From: Mycobacterium kubicae
Lineage (GTDB): Bacteria; Actinomycetota; Actinomycetes; Mycobacteriales; Mycobacteriaceae
Length of the DNA stretch: 64,000 nucleotides
Direction: 5' to 3'
Assembly: GCF_015689175.1 (NCBI RefSeq)
Contig: NZ_CP065047.1
Span: forward strand, 1,054,001-1,118,000
This document shows, in pieces, positions 1 to 8,617 of this stretch. The position numbers were made by a program, and so were the translations under genes. The number at the start of each line of letters is the position of its first letter. Position 1 is the first letter of the stretch. Below the pieces are notes generated by a model, which did no database searches, was not told the DNA's origin, and saw nothing but the letters and a program-made list of their open reading frames with translations.

Positions 1-318
1 CTTGTGCACCTCGCCGGTGTCGGCCGGCGGCACCCGGTCGAGCAACCCGCGGAACTCGCGGGACAGCGACTCCCCGAACGCCCCGGGGCTCGACGCGATG
101 ATTTGTCCGAACTTGACGTAGGTCGGCCCGAGGTCGGCGAAGGTCTGCGGAATTTCCTTGATGACTTTCTGCTGCCAGGGGCCCTTCGCCGTCAGCTTGG
201 TGAGGACGCGGGCGGCCCCGCGGGTCGCCTGCCACCCTGTCACTGCCACCCGGGCCGCTTCGACCGGCAAAGGCACCCGGTCCAGCTTGGCTACGTCGCG
301 GTGTTTGGTGGAACTCAT
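1..318 (-). CDS. UbiB/ABC1 (ADCK) atypical kinase-like protein, N-terminal part only
   Basis: The reading frame starts at an ATG at 318 and runs left off the window, leaving 106 codons. About residues 65-80 contain LGPTYVKFGQIIASSPGAFG, the KxGQ motif that marks the ABC1/UbiB/ADCK atypical kinase-like family; in that family the motif folds over the nucleotide pocket. Relatives act in quinone or lipid metabolism at membranes, but the substrate of the mycobacterial member is not known to me. The order here (this gene leftward, then an alpha-mannosidase rightward) matches Rv0647c-Rv0648, which supports orthology to Rv0647c. The catalytic core and any C-terminal membrane segment lie outside the window, so function cannot be judged further. 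Confidence 0.85.
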   Translation of the reverse strand, partial: MSSTKHRDVAKLDRVPLPVEAARVAVTGWQATRGAARVLTKLTAKGPWQQKVIKEIPQTFADLGPTYVKFGQIIASSPGAFGESLSREFRGLLDRVPPADTGEVHK

Positions 319-370
319 TCCAGCAGTGTGCCAAATGTGTGGAGTCAAGAACCAATTGCTGTGAGGTCAC

Positions 371-967
371 TCACCGGCCCGGGCGGCGCCACGGCGTCAC
401 CCACCCGCCCGGCTCCCATTCCTCCACGGCGGCGATCAATTCGTACATGGTGGCGCCGTCGATGCTTTCCCGCACGATGTCGGCATGCCCGGCGTGACGG
501 GCCAACTCGTTGATCACCTGCATGATCACCCACCGCACCGACGTGGTGCGGAGGTTCTCCTGAAACCATGGGACGTTCTGCGGAAGCCGCACCGGGGCAT
601 CGAGGTCCGCGGTCTCCACCAGCCGCAACGACTTCTCGTTCTGCTCTCTCAGCGCACCCAGCAGCCCGTCGAGGGTCTCGTCCGGCCGCATCACATGCTC
701 ATCGGCGAGCCGCCGGGCGACCTCCGGCAAGGGTGGGTCGGCCGGCGCTGCGTCTGCCGCGGCGCTCGCCCGGGTGATCCAGGTGCGCTGCATGCCGGTG
801 GCGTGCTTGACCAGGCCGCCGATGGACAGCGCACTGACCGTCGGGGTGGCGCGAGCCTGCTCGTCGGTCAGGCCGTAGGACACGGCGAAGTAAGCGCTTT
901 GGTGGTAGGCGAGAAACTCCCGCAGGGCGCTGCGTTCGTCGGCTACCGGCGGGGCCAGCGCGGGCAT
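371..967 (-). CDS. DinB-family protein (DUF664-type four-helix bundle)
   Basis: 198 aa from an ATG at 967 with a good ribosome site (GGGAGG) just upstream. A longer frame extends to 1165 but overlaps the preceding gene, so the shorter start is preferred. The sequence has the DinB/YfiT layout: a conserved start (SALREFLAYHQ), a central helix with GGLVKHATGMQRTWI whose His is a typical metal ligand, and a late helix with ELARHAGHADIVRESIDG supplying the other His residues. These metal-binding bundles include mycothiol-dependent enzymes and many of unknown function; RHAGHADIVRE is typical of the mycothiol-related group, so a mycothiol-dependent transferase is possible but unproven. The gene begins 2 bases after the stop of another DinB-type gene, so the two are probably co-transcribed. 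Confidence 0.8.
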   Translation of the reverse strand: MPALAPPVADERSALREFLAYHQSAYFAVSYGLTDEQARATPTVSALSIGGLVKHATGMQRTWITRASAAADAAPADPPLPEVARRLADEHVMRPDETLDGLLGALREQNEKSLRLVETADLDAPVRLPQNVPWFQENLRTTSVRWVIMQVINELARHAGHADIVRESIDGATMYELIAAVEEWEPGGWVTPWRRPGR

Positions 968-969
968 CC

Positions 970-1502
970 TCAGTCCTCCCTTTCGGCGGCGTGGTGGTGT
1001 GAGTACAAGTCGCGCAGACAAGCGATTTCGGCGCCATGGTGAATCGCTTCCCGGTTGATGTGCAACACCAACTCGCTCAGCGAGTACTGGGCATAGGGCC
1101 CTTCGGCCGGACCGCACGGCCGGTCCAGGTCCGCCCCGGACAGCGACCGCACGCCGCCGATCCACACCGCGTCGCCGCGTCGAGCTGGGCCAACGCGGTC
1201 GCCGCGTCGGTGGCGTAGTTCCAGGTCTGGTAGTCGGCGGGTGGGCCGCCGAAATGGTGGTGGTTGCGCATGGCGAACACCCCGACGATGACGTGCGCCA
1301 GGCGCCAGGCGATGGTGGTGAAAGGTGTTGGAGTGGGTTCGGGGTACGCGAAGTCCACCGATCCGTCCGGATGCACCGTCCAGCAGTCGGGTACCGGCTG
1401 CCAGAAATATTCGTCGTCGGTGAGCCCCTGCAGGCGGGGGCGTAACTGGTTCTGCCAATGCCAGTCGAGCTGATCGGCCAGTTGGGTGGTCAGGTCTGCC
1501 AT
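970..1502 (-). pseudogene. DinB-fold protein gene broken by a one-base frameshift
   Basis: The frame opens at an ATG at 1502 and reads as a DinB-type protein (TTQLADQLDWHW, WRLAHVIVGVFAMRNHHHFG) through the codons for AQLDAA near 1170. It then becomes nonsensical, while the neighbouring frame continues sensibly with AVWIGGVRSL and ELVLHINREAIHHGAEIACL to a stop at 970-972. Restoring a single base near 1165-1172 gives exactly 178 codons (177 aa plus stop), a normal DinB length, and puts the stop 2 bases before the next gene. The cause may be a real inactivating deletion or a sequencing error; the sequence cannot tell which. The His-rich segments of both halves are intact, so the lesion looks recent. 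Confidence 0.8.
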
Positions 1503-1543
1503 AGCACCGAGCTTTCCAGGAAACGACGCCGTAAGGTGCGGTC

Positions 1544-4500
1544 ATGCAGCTGGTTTCGGCCGTGTCGACCGAACTTTTCGTCGGCCCGCCCGACGCGCCG
1601 GTGCAGCTGGCGCGCATCGCGGTCACCGGCTGCGAGCAGCCCACCAAGGTCCGCATCGACGGCGAGGGTCTGCGCGGCGCAGCAGTCGCCGCGCCCGGTG
1701 TCCAGGCCGTCGATATTCCCGTCGCAGTCCAGGCGCCCGTCGTCGGTCAGCGGCGGGCGGCGTGGGTGGCGGCGGGCGCCCAACGCGTGCCGTTCGACTT
1801 CACCGTGGCCGAGCCCGGCTGGACCATGTTCATGGTCAGCCACTTTCATTACGACCCGGTGTGGTGGAACACCCAGGGCGCCTACACCAGCCAGTGGAGC
1901 GAAGACCCGCCCGGGCGAGCCCGGCAGACCAACGGCTTCGAGCTGGTGCACGCGCATCTGGAGATGGCGCGTCGCGAGCCGGAGTACAAGTTCGTGCTGG
2001 CCGAAGTGGACTACCTCAAGCCCTATTGGGACACCCGTCCCGAGGATCGCGCCGACCTGCGCCGGTTCATCGCCCAGGGCCGGGTCGAAATCATGGGCGG
2101 GACCTACAACGAACCCAACACCAACCTCACCGGCCCGGAGACGACGATCCGGAACTTGGTGCACGGCATCGGGTTTCAGCGTGAGGTGTTGGGCGCCGAC
2201 CCGGCCACCGCCTGGCAGCTCGATGTGTTCGGTCACGACCCGCAGTTCCCCGGAATGGCCGCCGCTGCCGGGTTGACGTCGAGTTCCTGGGCGCGCGGAC
2301 CACACCACCAGTGGGGTCCGGGCCAGGGCGGTGAGGTCACCCGGATGCAGTTCTGCAGTGAGTTCGAATGGATCTCCCCGTCGGGCGCCGGGCTGCTCAC
2401 CCATTACATGCCGGCGCACTATTCGGCGGGTTGGTGGATGGATTCGGCGGCCTCGCTGGCCGACGCGCAGGCCGCCACGTATGCGTTGTTCGAGCAACTC
2501 AAAACGGTGGCGTTGACCCGCAACGTGCTGCTGCCGGTGGGCACCGACTACACCCCGCCGAACAAGTGGGTCACCGACATCCATCGGGACTGGGCGGCGC
2601 GGTACACCTGGCCGCGATTCGTGTGCGCGCTGCCGCGGGAGTTCTTCGCCGCCGTGCGCGCCGAACTGGCCCAGCGCGGCCCTGAGCGGGGCGGGGCGCC
2701 GTCGCCGCAGACCCGCGACATGAACCCGATCTACACCGGCAAGGACGTGTCGTACATCGACACCAAGCAGGCCAACCGGGCTGCGGAGAATGCCGTGCTG
2801 GACGCCGAGCGGTTCGCGGTGTTCGCCGGGGTGCTGACCGGCGCCGAGTATCCACAAGCGGCGCTGGCCAAGGCGTGGGTGCAGCTGGCCTACGGCGCTC
2901 ACCATGACGCCATCACCGGTTCGGAATCCGATCAGGTCTACCTCGACCTGCTGACCGGCTGGCGCGACGCCTGGGAGTTGGGCCGCGCGGCGCGCGACAA
3001 CTCCCTGCAGCTGCTGTCGGCCGCGGTGGCGGATTCGGCGGGCCAGGTCGTGGTGTGGAACCCGCTGGCCCAGCTGCGCACCGACATGGTCACCGCCACG
3101 GTGGACCCGCCGCTGCGTGGTGGCGTGCGGGTGCTCGACTGCGACGGCAGGCAGGTTCCGGCGCTGGTCGAACATGACGGGCGGTCGGTGACGTGGCTGG
3201 CGCGTGCGGTGCCGTCGCTGGGCTGGCGGGTGTATCGGCTGGAACCCGCCGACGCGGTCGCAACCTGGGAGCTGGCCCCGGGTACTGAGATCTCCAACGA
3301 GCATTACCGGCTGGCGGTCGACCCGGCGCGTGGGGGTGGCGTGGCGTCGCTGGTGCACCTCGGTCGGCAGCTGATCGCGGCCGGCCGGGTCGGCAATGAG
3401 CTGGCCGTCTACGAGGAGTATCCGGCGCACCCCCACCAAGGCGAAGGGCCGTGGCATCTGCTGCCCACCGGGCCGGTGATCGGCTCCTCGGAGGCGGCCG
3501 CCGCTGTGCAGGCCTACCACAGTGCGCTGGGCCAGCGGCTCGTCGTGCACGGTCGCATCGGCACGCTGCTGCGCTACACCCAGACGCTGACCCTGTGGCG
3601 CGGGGTGGCCCGGGTGGACTGCCGCACCACCATCGACGAATTCACCGGTGCCGACCGCCTGTTGCGGCTGCGCTGGCCGTGTCCGGTGCCCGGCGCTATG
3701 CCGGTCAGTGAGGTCGCCGACGCCGTCGTCGGGCGCGGCTTCGCGTTGCTGCATGACGGCGACCGCTCGGTGGACACCGCCGAGCACCTGTGGACGTTGG
3801 ACAACCCGGCCTACGGCTGGTTCGGGTTGTCCTGCGCGGTACGGGTCCGCGTGGGCGACGCGGTGCGCGCGGTGTCGGTGGCCGAGGTGGTGTCGCCGGC
3901 CGCGGCGCTGTCCGGTCCGCTGGCCCGCGACCTGATGGTCGCGCTGGTGCGCGCCGGCGTCACCGCGACCTGCGGCGGTGCGGACAAGCCCCGCTACGGC
4001 CACCTCGACGTCGACTCCAATCTGCCGGACACCCGGATCGCCCTCGGCGGTCCTGGCCACAACGCCTTCACCAAAGCCGTTCTGGCCGAAGCTGATCCGT
4101 CCTACACAACCGACCTGCAGCGACAGCTCGCCGCGACCGGGCAAGCTCGGGTGTGGGTGCCCGCAATAACGCCCCTGGCGCAGGTCTGGGTGCCCAGCGC
4201 CGATCTGCGGGCACCGCGCGCACTGCCGGTGCTGATCATCGACGGTTCCGACGACGAGCACCTCGCCGCGGCAATCGCCTCGGTGGTCGACGATCTGGGC
4301 CGCGCCGAGATCGTCGTCGACCAACAGGCACCGTCGCGCATGGAGCCGTTCGAATCCCGCACCGTCGCGCTGCTCAACCGCGGCGTGCCCAGCTTTGCGG
4401 TCGACTCCGACGGCACGCTGCACACGGCGTTGCTGCGGTCGTGCACCGGCTGGCCCTCCGGCATCTGGATCGACGAACCCCGCCGCACGGCACCGGATGG

Positions 4501-5728
4501 TTCGAGTTTCCAGCTGCAGCACTGGACCTACCATTTCGACTACGCCCTGATCTGCGACGACGGCGACTGGCGAGACGCTCGGCTCCCGGCGCGCAGCGCG
4601 GAATTCGCCACTCCGCTGCTGGCTGTGACCCCGCAACAGGCCGGGGGCACGCTGCCGTCGGCCGGTTCCTTGTTGCGGGTCGATCCACCCGATTCGGTTC
4701 AGGTGGGGGCGCTGAAGGCGGCCGGCAACCCGCTGGCCGCCGGCAGCGCGCGGTCCGTCGACCCCGCCGAGGTGACGCTGCGGGTGGTGGAAACGACCGG
4801 CTCCCGCACCCGCATTGCCCTCACGTCCCCGCTGGGCGAGGTCGGTGCCCTGGGCCTGACCGACCTGTTGGAAACCCCGCACCCGCACTCGCGAGCGATC
4901 GACCTGCACGGCTACCAGATCGCCACGGTGCTGACCCGCCTCGAGAAGTTCCCGAGAGCCGACCCGGTTGCCGACGGCGTCGCGCTGGCCCCGCATGCCG
5001 AGGCGGCGCAGCCGCTCTATGCCCGTTACTGGCTGCACAACCGCGGACCGGCGCCGTTGGGCGGATTACCGGCCGTCGCCCATCTGCATCCCGAGCAGCT
5101 CGTGGCTCAGCCCGGCGATGAGGTGGCGGTGCGGCTCACCGTGGCCAGCGATTGCACCGACGCCGAGCTGACCGGCGCCGTGCAGCTGTTGTCACCGCAA
5201 GGCTGGTCGGTCGCTCCGGTCGAATTGCCGTTCACCGTGGCCGCCGGAGAGCACCTGGAAACCGATGTCGTCGTGACGATCCCCGCCGATGCACCCGCGG
5301 GCCTGTACCCGATCCGGGCCCAGTTGCAGGTCACCACCTCGGCGGTGCCGGCTGCCTGGCGGCAGGTCGTGGAAGACGTCTGCATGGTCGCCATCGACTG
5401 CGACTTCACCGACCTGATGTACCTGGTCGACGGCCCCGCCGAGATCCAGCTGGCCGCCGGGGAGTCGACCCGACTGGCGGTCACCGTCGGCAGCAACGCG
5501 CGAGCCGATCTCACCCTGGAGGCGCACCTGATCAGCCCCTGGGGCACTTGGGAGTGGATTCGGCCCGCCGCGCTCGGTGCGGTGCTGCCCGCCCGCGGCA
5601 CGGCCGAGGTCGTCTTCGAGGTATGCCCACCGGCCGGGCTGGACCCGGGCCAGTGGTGGGCTCTGGTGCGGGTCGGCTGTGCCGGTCGGCTGCTGTACTC
5701 ACCGGCAGTGCAGGTGCGGGTGACATGA
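1544..5728 (+). CDS. Glycoside hydrolase family 38 alpha-mannosidase
   Basis: 1394 aa, starting at the ATG at 1544 behind a weak AAGGTG site. GH38 landmarks are present: HFHYDPVWW at about residues 100-108 (zinc-binding His and Asp), WQLDVFGHD at about 224-232 (the Asp is the expected nucleophile, as in the QIDPFGH motif of characterised members) and AHHDAITGSE at about 452-461 (zinc-binding His). Beta-sandwich domains follow, and a NEW3/CARDB-like module lies at about 1185-1265 (PGDEVAVRLTV). It should cleave terminal alpha-mannose from glycans such as mannan, lipomannan or glycoprotein; the exact substrate is unknown. I see no signal peptide, which suggests a cytoplasmic, turnover-type enzyme. 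It corresponds to Rv0648 but is annotated longer at the N-terminus. The stop overlaps the next start by 4 bases (ATGA), so it heads a three-gene operon. Confidence 0.9.
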   Translation: MQLVSAVSTELFVGPPDAPVQLARIAVTGCEQPTKVRIDGEGLRGAAVAAPGVQAVDIPVAVQAPVVGQRRAAWVAAGAQRVPFDFTVAEPGWTMFMVSHFHYDPVWWNTQGAYTSQWSEDPPGRARQTNGFELVHAHLEMARREPEYKFVLAEVDYLKPYWDTRPEDRADLRRFIAQGRVEIMGGTYNEPNTNLTGPETTIRNLVHGIGFQREVLGADPATAWQLDVFGHDPQFPGMAAAAGLTSSSWARGPHHQWGPGQGGEVTRMQFCSEFEWISPSGAGLLTHYMPAHYSAGWWMDSAASLADAQAATYALFEQLKTVALTRNVLLPVGTDYTPPNKWVTDIHRDWAARYTWPRFVCALPREFFAAVRAELAQRGPERGGAPSPQTRDMNPIYTGKDVSYIDTKQANRAAENAVLDAERFAVFAGVLTGAEYPQAALAKAWVQLAYGAHHDAITGSESDQVYLDLLTGWRDAWELGRAARDNSLQLLSAAVADSAGQVVVWNPLAQLRTDMVTATVDPPLRGGVRVLDCDGRQVPALVEHDGRSVTWLARAVPSLGWRVYRLEPADAVATWELAPGTEISNEHYRLAVDPARGGGVASLVHLGRQLIAAGRVGNELAVYEEYPAHPHQGEGPWHLLPTGPVIGSSEAAAAVQAYHSALGQRLVVHGRIGTLLRYTQTLTLWRGVARVDCRTTIDEFTGADRLLRLRWPCPVPGAMPVSEVADAVVGRGFALLHDGDRSVDTAEHLWTLDNPAYGWFGLSCAVRVRVGDAVRAVSVAEVVSPAAALSGPLARDLMVALVRAGVTATCGGADKPRYGHLDVDSNLPDTRIALGGPGHNAFTKAVLAEADPSYTTDLQRQLAATGQARVWVPAITPLAQVWVPSADLRAPRALPVLIIDGSDDEHLAAAIASVVDDLGRAEIVVDQQAPSRMEPFESRTVALLNRGVPSFAVDSDGTLHTALLRSCTGWPSGIWIDEPRRTAPDGSSFQLQHWTYHFDYALICDDGDWRDARLPARSAEFATPLLAVTPQQAGGTLPSAGSLLRVDPPDSVQVGALKAAGNPLAAGSARSVDPAEVTLRVVETTGSRTRIALTSPLGEVGALGLTDLLETPHPHSRAIDLHGYQIATVLTRLEKFPRADPVADGVALAPHAEAAQPLYARYWLHNRGPAPLGGLPAVAHLHPEQLVAQPGDEVAVRLTVASDCTDAELTGAVQLLSPQGWSVAPVELPFTVAAGEHLETDVVVTIPADAPAGLYPIRAQLQVTTSAVPAAWRQVVEDVCMVAIDCDFTDLMYLVDGPAEIQLAAGESTRLAVTVGSNARADLTLEAHLISPWGTWEWIRPAALGAVLPARGTAEVVFEVCPPAGLDPGQWWALVRVGCAGRLLYSPAVQVRVT

Positions 5729-6336
5729 CCGTGGTCGCGATGGTCGCCGGCGCCCCGATCGCCGAAGCCGAGGTCGACGCCCGGGAAGCCGCGTTGCGCA
5801 GCGGTCCGCGGGCGGCCGCGCTGCCGGCGAGCGGCACCAGTGAGGGTCGGCAGCTGCGCCGCTGGCTCACCCAACTGATCGTGACCGAACGCGTGGTGGC
5901 GGCCGAGTTCGCCGCCCGCGGCTTGTCCGCCTCGGCCGCCCCGTCCGAATCCGAACTGCTGCCCGATCTGACCGCGCGGATGGAGATGGGCAGCGTGGCC
6001 GCGGCGGCCCTGGCCGATCCGCGCGCCCGGGCGCTGTTCGTATCCCTTACCGCCGCAGTGCACGTCACCACCGAACAGGTCGCCGGCTACCACGCCCGCA
6101 ACCCGTTGCGATTCGCCCCGCCGCGTACGCTGGGCTACGGCTGGCGGGCACCCGCGGCCACCGCCCCGCCGCTCGACCGGGCTGGGCCGCTGATCGCCGA
6201 GCACCTGTTGGGGGTGGCGCGCCGCCGCGTCTTTCGGGACTGGCTCGACGCGCGGCGCGCCGCGCTGGTCCAGCTGGCGCCGGGCTACGAGCATCCCGGT
6301 GATCCCCGTCAGCCCGACAACACCCACCGGCACTGA
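5725..6336 (+). CDS. SurA/PpiC-like (parvulin-type) protein, Rv0649-like
   Basis: 203 aa from an ATG that overlaps the mannosidase stop. The N-terminal 75 residues (GAPIAEAEVDARE, then LRRWLTQLIVTERVVAAEFAARGL) resemble the N-terminal helical chaperone segment of SurA/PpiC proteins. A later stretch (VTTEQVAGYHARNPLRF) resembles the start of a parvulin region, but the remaining length is too short for a full isomerase domain. The M. tuberculosis gene in this position is annotated fabD2 (malonyl-CoA transacylase); I see no GHSxG nucleophile motif or acyltransferase fold signature, so that name is not supported here. There is no signal peptide. Coupling to a mannosidase and a sugar kinase suggests a helper role in the same process, which is an inference. 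Confidence 0.65.
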   Translation: MTVVAMVAGAPIAEAEVDAREAALRSGPRAAALPASGTSEGRQLRRWLTQLIVTERVVAAEFAARGLSASAAPSESELLPDLTARMEMGSVAAAALADPRARALFVSLTAAVHVTTEQVAGYHARNPLRFAPPRTLGYGWRAPAATAPPLDRAGPLIAEHLLGVARRRVFRDWLDARRAALVQLAPGYEHPGDPRQPDNTHRH

Positions 6337-7259
6337 TGCTGACCCTCTGCGTGGATATCGGCGGCACCAAGATTGCCGTCGGCTTGGCCGACGCCGCGGG
6401 CCGCCTGGCGTGGTCGGGCGTGCGCCCCACCCCGCCACACGGCGACGCCGAACAGGTCTGGGCGGTGGTCGCCGCGCTGATCGCCGAGGCGCTGGACTTC
6501 GCCGGCGGCGCGGTGGATGGCGTGGGGATCGGATCGGGCGGCCCCGTCGACCTGCACGCCGGCACGGTCAGCCCGATCAACATCGGCGGCTGGCGCCGGT
6601 TCCCGCTGCGGGACAAAGTGGCGCAGGCCGTGCCCGGGGTGCCGGTCCGCCTGGCCGGTGACGGCGTCTGCATGGCGCTGGGCGAGCACTGGGTCGGAAT
6701 CGGCCAAGGCGCCGATTTCCTGCTGGGCATGGTGGTGTCCACCGGAGTGGGCGGGGGACTGGTGCTCGACGGCGCCCCGTACGACGGGCGCACCGGCAAC
6801 GCCGGCCACGTCGGTCACGTCGTCGTCGAACCCGACGGGCAGCGCTGCGCGTGTGGTGGGCGTGGCTGCGTCGAGACGGTCGCATCGGGTCCCTCGCTGG
6901 TGCGGTGGGCCCGGGCCCAGGGCTGGTCGGCACCGCCCGGCGCCGCCGCCAAGGAACTGGCCGACGCGGCGCTGGCCGGTGATGCGGTGGCGGAGCAAGC
7001 ATTTCGCCGCGGCGCGCACGCGCTGGCGCGCATGATCGCCTCGGTAGCCGCAGTGTGCGACCTGGACCTCGTCGTCGTCGGCGGGGGAGTCGCCAAGTCC
7101 GGTGACCTGCTTTTCACGCCGTTGCGCGAGGCGCTGACCGACTTCGCCAGGCTGGATTTTCTGGCCGGCCTGCGCGTCGAGCCGGCCCAACTCGGCGGCG
7201 AGGCCGGGCTGATCGGCGCTGCCAGGCTGATCACCGGCACTGCACAGCGGAAACCGTAG
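6336..7259 (+). CDS. ROK-family sugar kinase
   Basis: 307 aa; the ATG overlaps the preceding stop (TGATG). Recognised by the N-terminal phosphate-binding VDIGGTKIAVGLAD, by GIGSGGPVD, by the catalytic-Asp region LAGDGVCMALGEHW, by GVGGGLVLDG, and by the ROK zinc signature GHVVVE followed by CACGGRGCVETVASG, where three Cys and the preceding His bind zinc. ROK kinases phosphorylate hexoses such as glucose, mannose or N-acetyl amino sugars at O6. The gene is the last of an operon whose first enzyme should liberate mannose, so a mannokinase or glucokinase that recycles the released sugar is a reasonable inference. It matches Rv0650. The catalytic block reads GDG rather than the commoner NDA; the Asp itself is kept. 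Confidence 0.88.
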   Translation: MLTLCVDIGGTKIAVGLADAAGRLAWSGVRPTPPHGDAEQVWAVVAALIAEALDFAGGAVDGVGIGSGGPVDLHAGTVSPINIGGWRRFPLRDKVAQAVPGVPVRLAGDGVCMALGEHWVGIGQGADFLLGMVVSTGVGGGLVLDGAPYDGRTGNAGHVGHVVVEPDGQRCACGGRGCVETVASGPSLVRWARAQGWSAPPGAAAKELADAALAGDAVAEQAFRRGAHALARMIASVAAVCDLDLVVVGGGVAKSGDLLFTPLREALTDFARLDFLAGLRVEPAQLGGEAGLIGAARLITGTAQRKP

Positions 7260-7293
7260 CCGCACGCTCGCCGCCGCGGCCCACTTCGCCGTT

Positions 7294-7323
7294 TTGGCTG
7301 ATCGCAGGCCGCCGCGCTATGGT
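7294..7323 (+). promoter_or_regulatory. Candidate SigA-type promoter of rplJ-rplL
   Basis: TTGGCT (7294-7299), an 18-base spacer and TATGGT (7318-7323) form a plausible housekeeping promoter about 230 bases before rplJ. It would give a leader of roughly 220 nt, typical of the autoregulated L10 operon. Confidence 0.5.
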
Positions 7324-7329
7324 GGTTGC

Positions 7330-7549
7330 CGATCCACCGAAGACCGTCGGTCACCGAGAAATCGGTTGAAAGCCCGGGGACATCCCGGCGGCCCACGCAG
7401 GAGGACGAGGCTCAGCCGCCGGCGCATGCGTCGGCGCACTTTCAACGCCCCGGCCGCTTCCTGCGCCGGGGCGTTCGTCGTTCCTCCGGGAGATCAGCAG
7501 ACCGTAAGTCTGAACAGGACTTTCATCGACTTCCACCGAGGGGGTAGGC
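7330..7549 (+). promoter_or_regulatory. rplJ leader with attenuator-like hairpin (possible L10 leader)
   Basis: This stretch between the predicted transcription start and rplJ has no convincing gene. It contains a perfect 10-bp inverted repeat, AACGCCCCGG at 7444-7453 and CCGGGGCGTT at 7466-7475, with a 12-base loop, and it ends in a strong ribosome site (GAGGGGG). In many bacteria L10 or the L10-L12 complex binds such a leader and represses translation or transcription of the operon. I infer the same here from position and structure; I could not check the L10-leader covariance model. The hairpin lacks a clear U-run, so it may be a regulatory fold rather than a classical terminator. Confidence 0.5.
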
Positions 7550-8140
7550 ATGGCCAGGGCTGACAAAGCCACTGCCGTTGCAGACATCGCCGAGCAGTTC
7601 AAGGCATCGACCGCGACCGTCATCACCGAATACCGGGGCCTGACGGTGGCCAACCTCGCCGAGCTGCGCCGCTCGCTCGGCGAGTCGGCCACCTACGCCG
7701 TCGCCAAGAACACGCTAATCAAGCGGGCCGCTTCGGAAGCCGGCGTGGAAGGGCTCGACGAGCTGTTCGCCGGCCCGACCGCCATCGCGTTCGTCAACGG
7801 CGAACCGGTGGACGCCGCCAAGGCGCTCAAGACCTTCGCCCGCGAACACAAGGCGCTGGTCATCAAGGGCGGCTACATGGACGGCCACGCCCTCACCGTC
7901 GCCGAGGTCGAGCGAATCGCGGATCTCGAGTCCCGCGAGGTGCTGCTGGCCAAGCTGGCCGGCGCCATGAAGGGCAACCTCGCCAAGGCGGCCGGGCTGT
8001 TCAACGCACCGGCTTCGCAGGTGGCCCGCCTGGCGGCCGCACTGCAGGAGAAGAAGGCAGCCGAAGGCCCCGCAGCAGCCCCGGCGGCCGCCGAAACTGC
8101 GGCTGCAGAACCGGCATCAGAATCCCCAGCAGCCGAATAA
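7550..8140 (+). CDS. rplJ: 50S ribosomal protein L10
   Basis: 196 aa, ATG at 7550 after GAGGGGG. The sequence is typical of L10: [45 protein letters not shown] and the C-terminal helix that carries L7/L12 dimers ([19 protein letters not shown]). L10 anchors the L7/L12 stalk to 23S rRNA and recruits translation GTPases. It ends in an alanine/glutamate-rich tail of about 25 residues, usual in mycobacteria. It is followed 33 bases later by rplL in the same transcript. The order matches Rv0651-Rv0652. Confidence 0.97.
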   Translation: MARADKATAVADIAEQFKASTATVITEYRGLTVANLAELRRSLGESATYAVAKNTLIKRAASEAGVEGLDELFAGPTAIAFVNGEPVDAAKALKTFAREHKALVIKGGYMDGHALTVAEVERIADLESREVLLAKLAGAMKGNLAKAAGLFNAPASQVARLAAALQEKKAAEGPAAAPAAAETAAAEPASESPAAE

Positions 8141-8173
8141 CCCATCGCAGAAGAAACACTAGGAAGGACCATC

Positions 8174-8566
8174 ATGGCCAAGCTCTCTACCGACGAACTG
8201 CTTGACGCGTTCAAGGAAATGACCCTGCTCGAGCTCTCGGACTTCGTGAAGAAGTTCGAGGACACCTTCGAGGTGACCGCGGCCGCTCCGGTCGCCGTCG
8301 CCGCTGCCGGCCCCGCCGGCGGTGGTGCGCCCGCCGAGGCCGCCGAAGAGCAGTCCGAGTTCGACGTCATCCTCGAGGCCGCCGGCGACAAGAAGATCGG
8401 CGTCATCAAGGTCGTGCGTGAGATCGTCTCCGGCCTCGGCCTCAAGGAGGCCAAGGACCTGGTCGACAGCGCCCCCAAGCCGCTGCTGGAGAAGGTCGCC
8501 AAGGAGGCCGCCGACGAGGCCAAGGGCAAGCTCGAGGCCGCCGGCGCCACCGTCACCGTCAAGTAA
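8174..8566 (+). CDS. rplL: 50S ribosomal protein L7/L12
   Basis: 130 aa, ATG at 8174 preceded by AGGAAGGA. The N-terminal dimerisation domain ([19 protein letters not shown]), the alanine-rich hinge at about residues 38-58 and the C-terminal factor-binding domain ([35 protein letters not shown]) are all present. It forms the flexible ribosomal stalk that binds EF-Tu and EF-G, both encoded further along in this window. A strong terminator follows 15 bases after the stop. Confidence 0.98.
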   Translation: MAKLSTDELLDAFKEMTLLELSDFVKKFEDTFEVTAAAPVAVAAAGPAGGGAPAEAAEEQSEFDVILEAAGDKKIGVIKVVREIVSGLGLKEAKDLVDSAPKPLLEKVAKEAADEAKGKLEAAGATVTVK

Positions 8567-8581
8567 GTCAGCACTCGCGAC

Positions 8582-8610
8582 AAGCCCCCGGGAGAAGTCC
8601 CGGGGGCTTT
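8582..8610. terminator. Intrinsic terminator after rplL, shared with the converging TetR gene
   Basis: An 11-bp perfect stem (AAGCCCCCGGG at 8582-8592, CCCGGGGGCTT at 8599-8609) with a 6-base loop is followed by T residues. It sits between converging rplL and the TetR gene and is nearly symmetric, so it can serve both strands. Confidence 0.85.
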
Positions 8611-8617
8611 CGTGTGC

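Noticed and set aside
1490..5038. A leftward 1182-codon open frame opposite the alpha-mannosidase
   Set aside because: It is an antisense shadow: low-complexity Arg/Gly/His composition, no recognisable domain, and it fully overlaps a strong GH38 gene.
5725..6336. Naming this gene fabD2 by synteny
   Set aside because: The sequence lacks the GHSxG motif and the size of a malonyl-CoA transacylase; it resembles a SurA-type segment.
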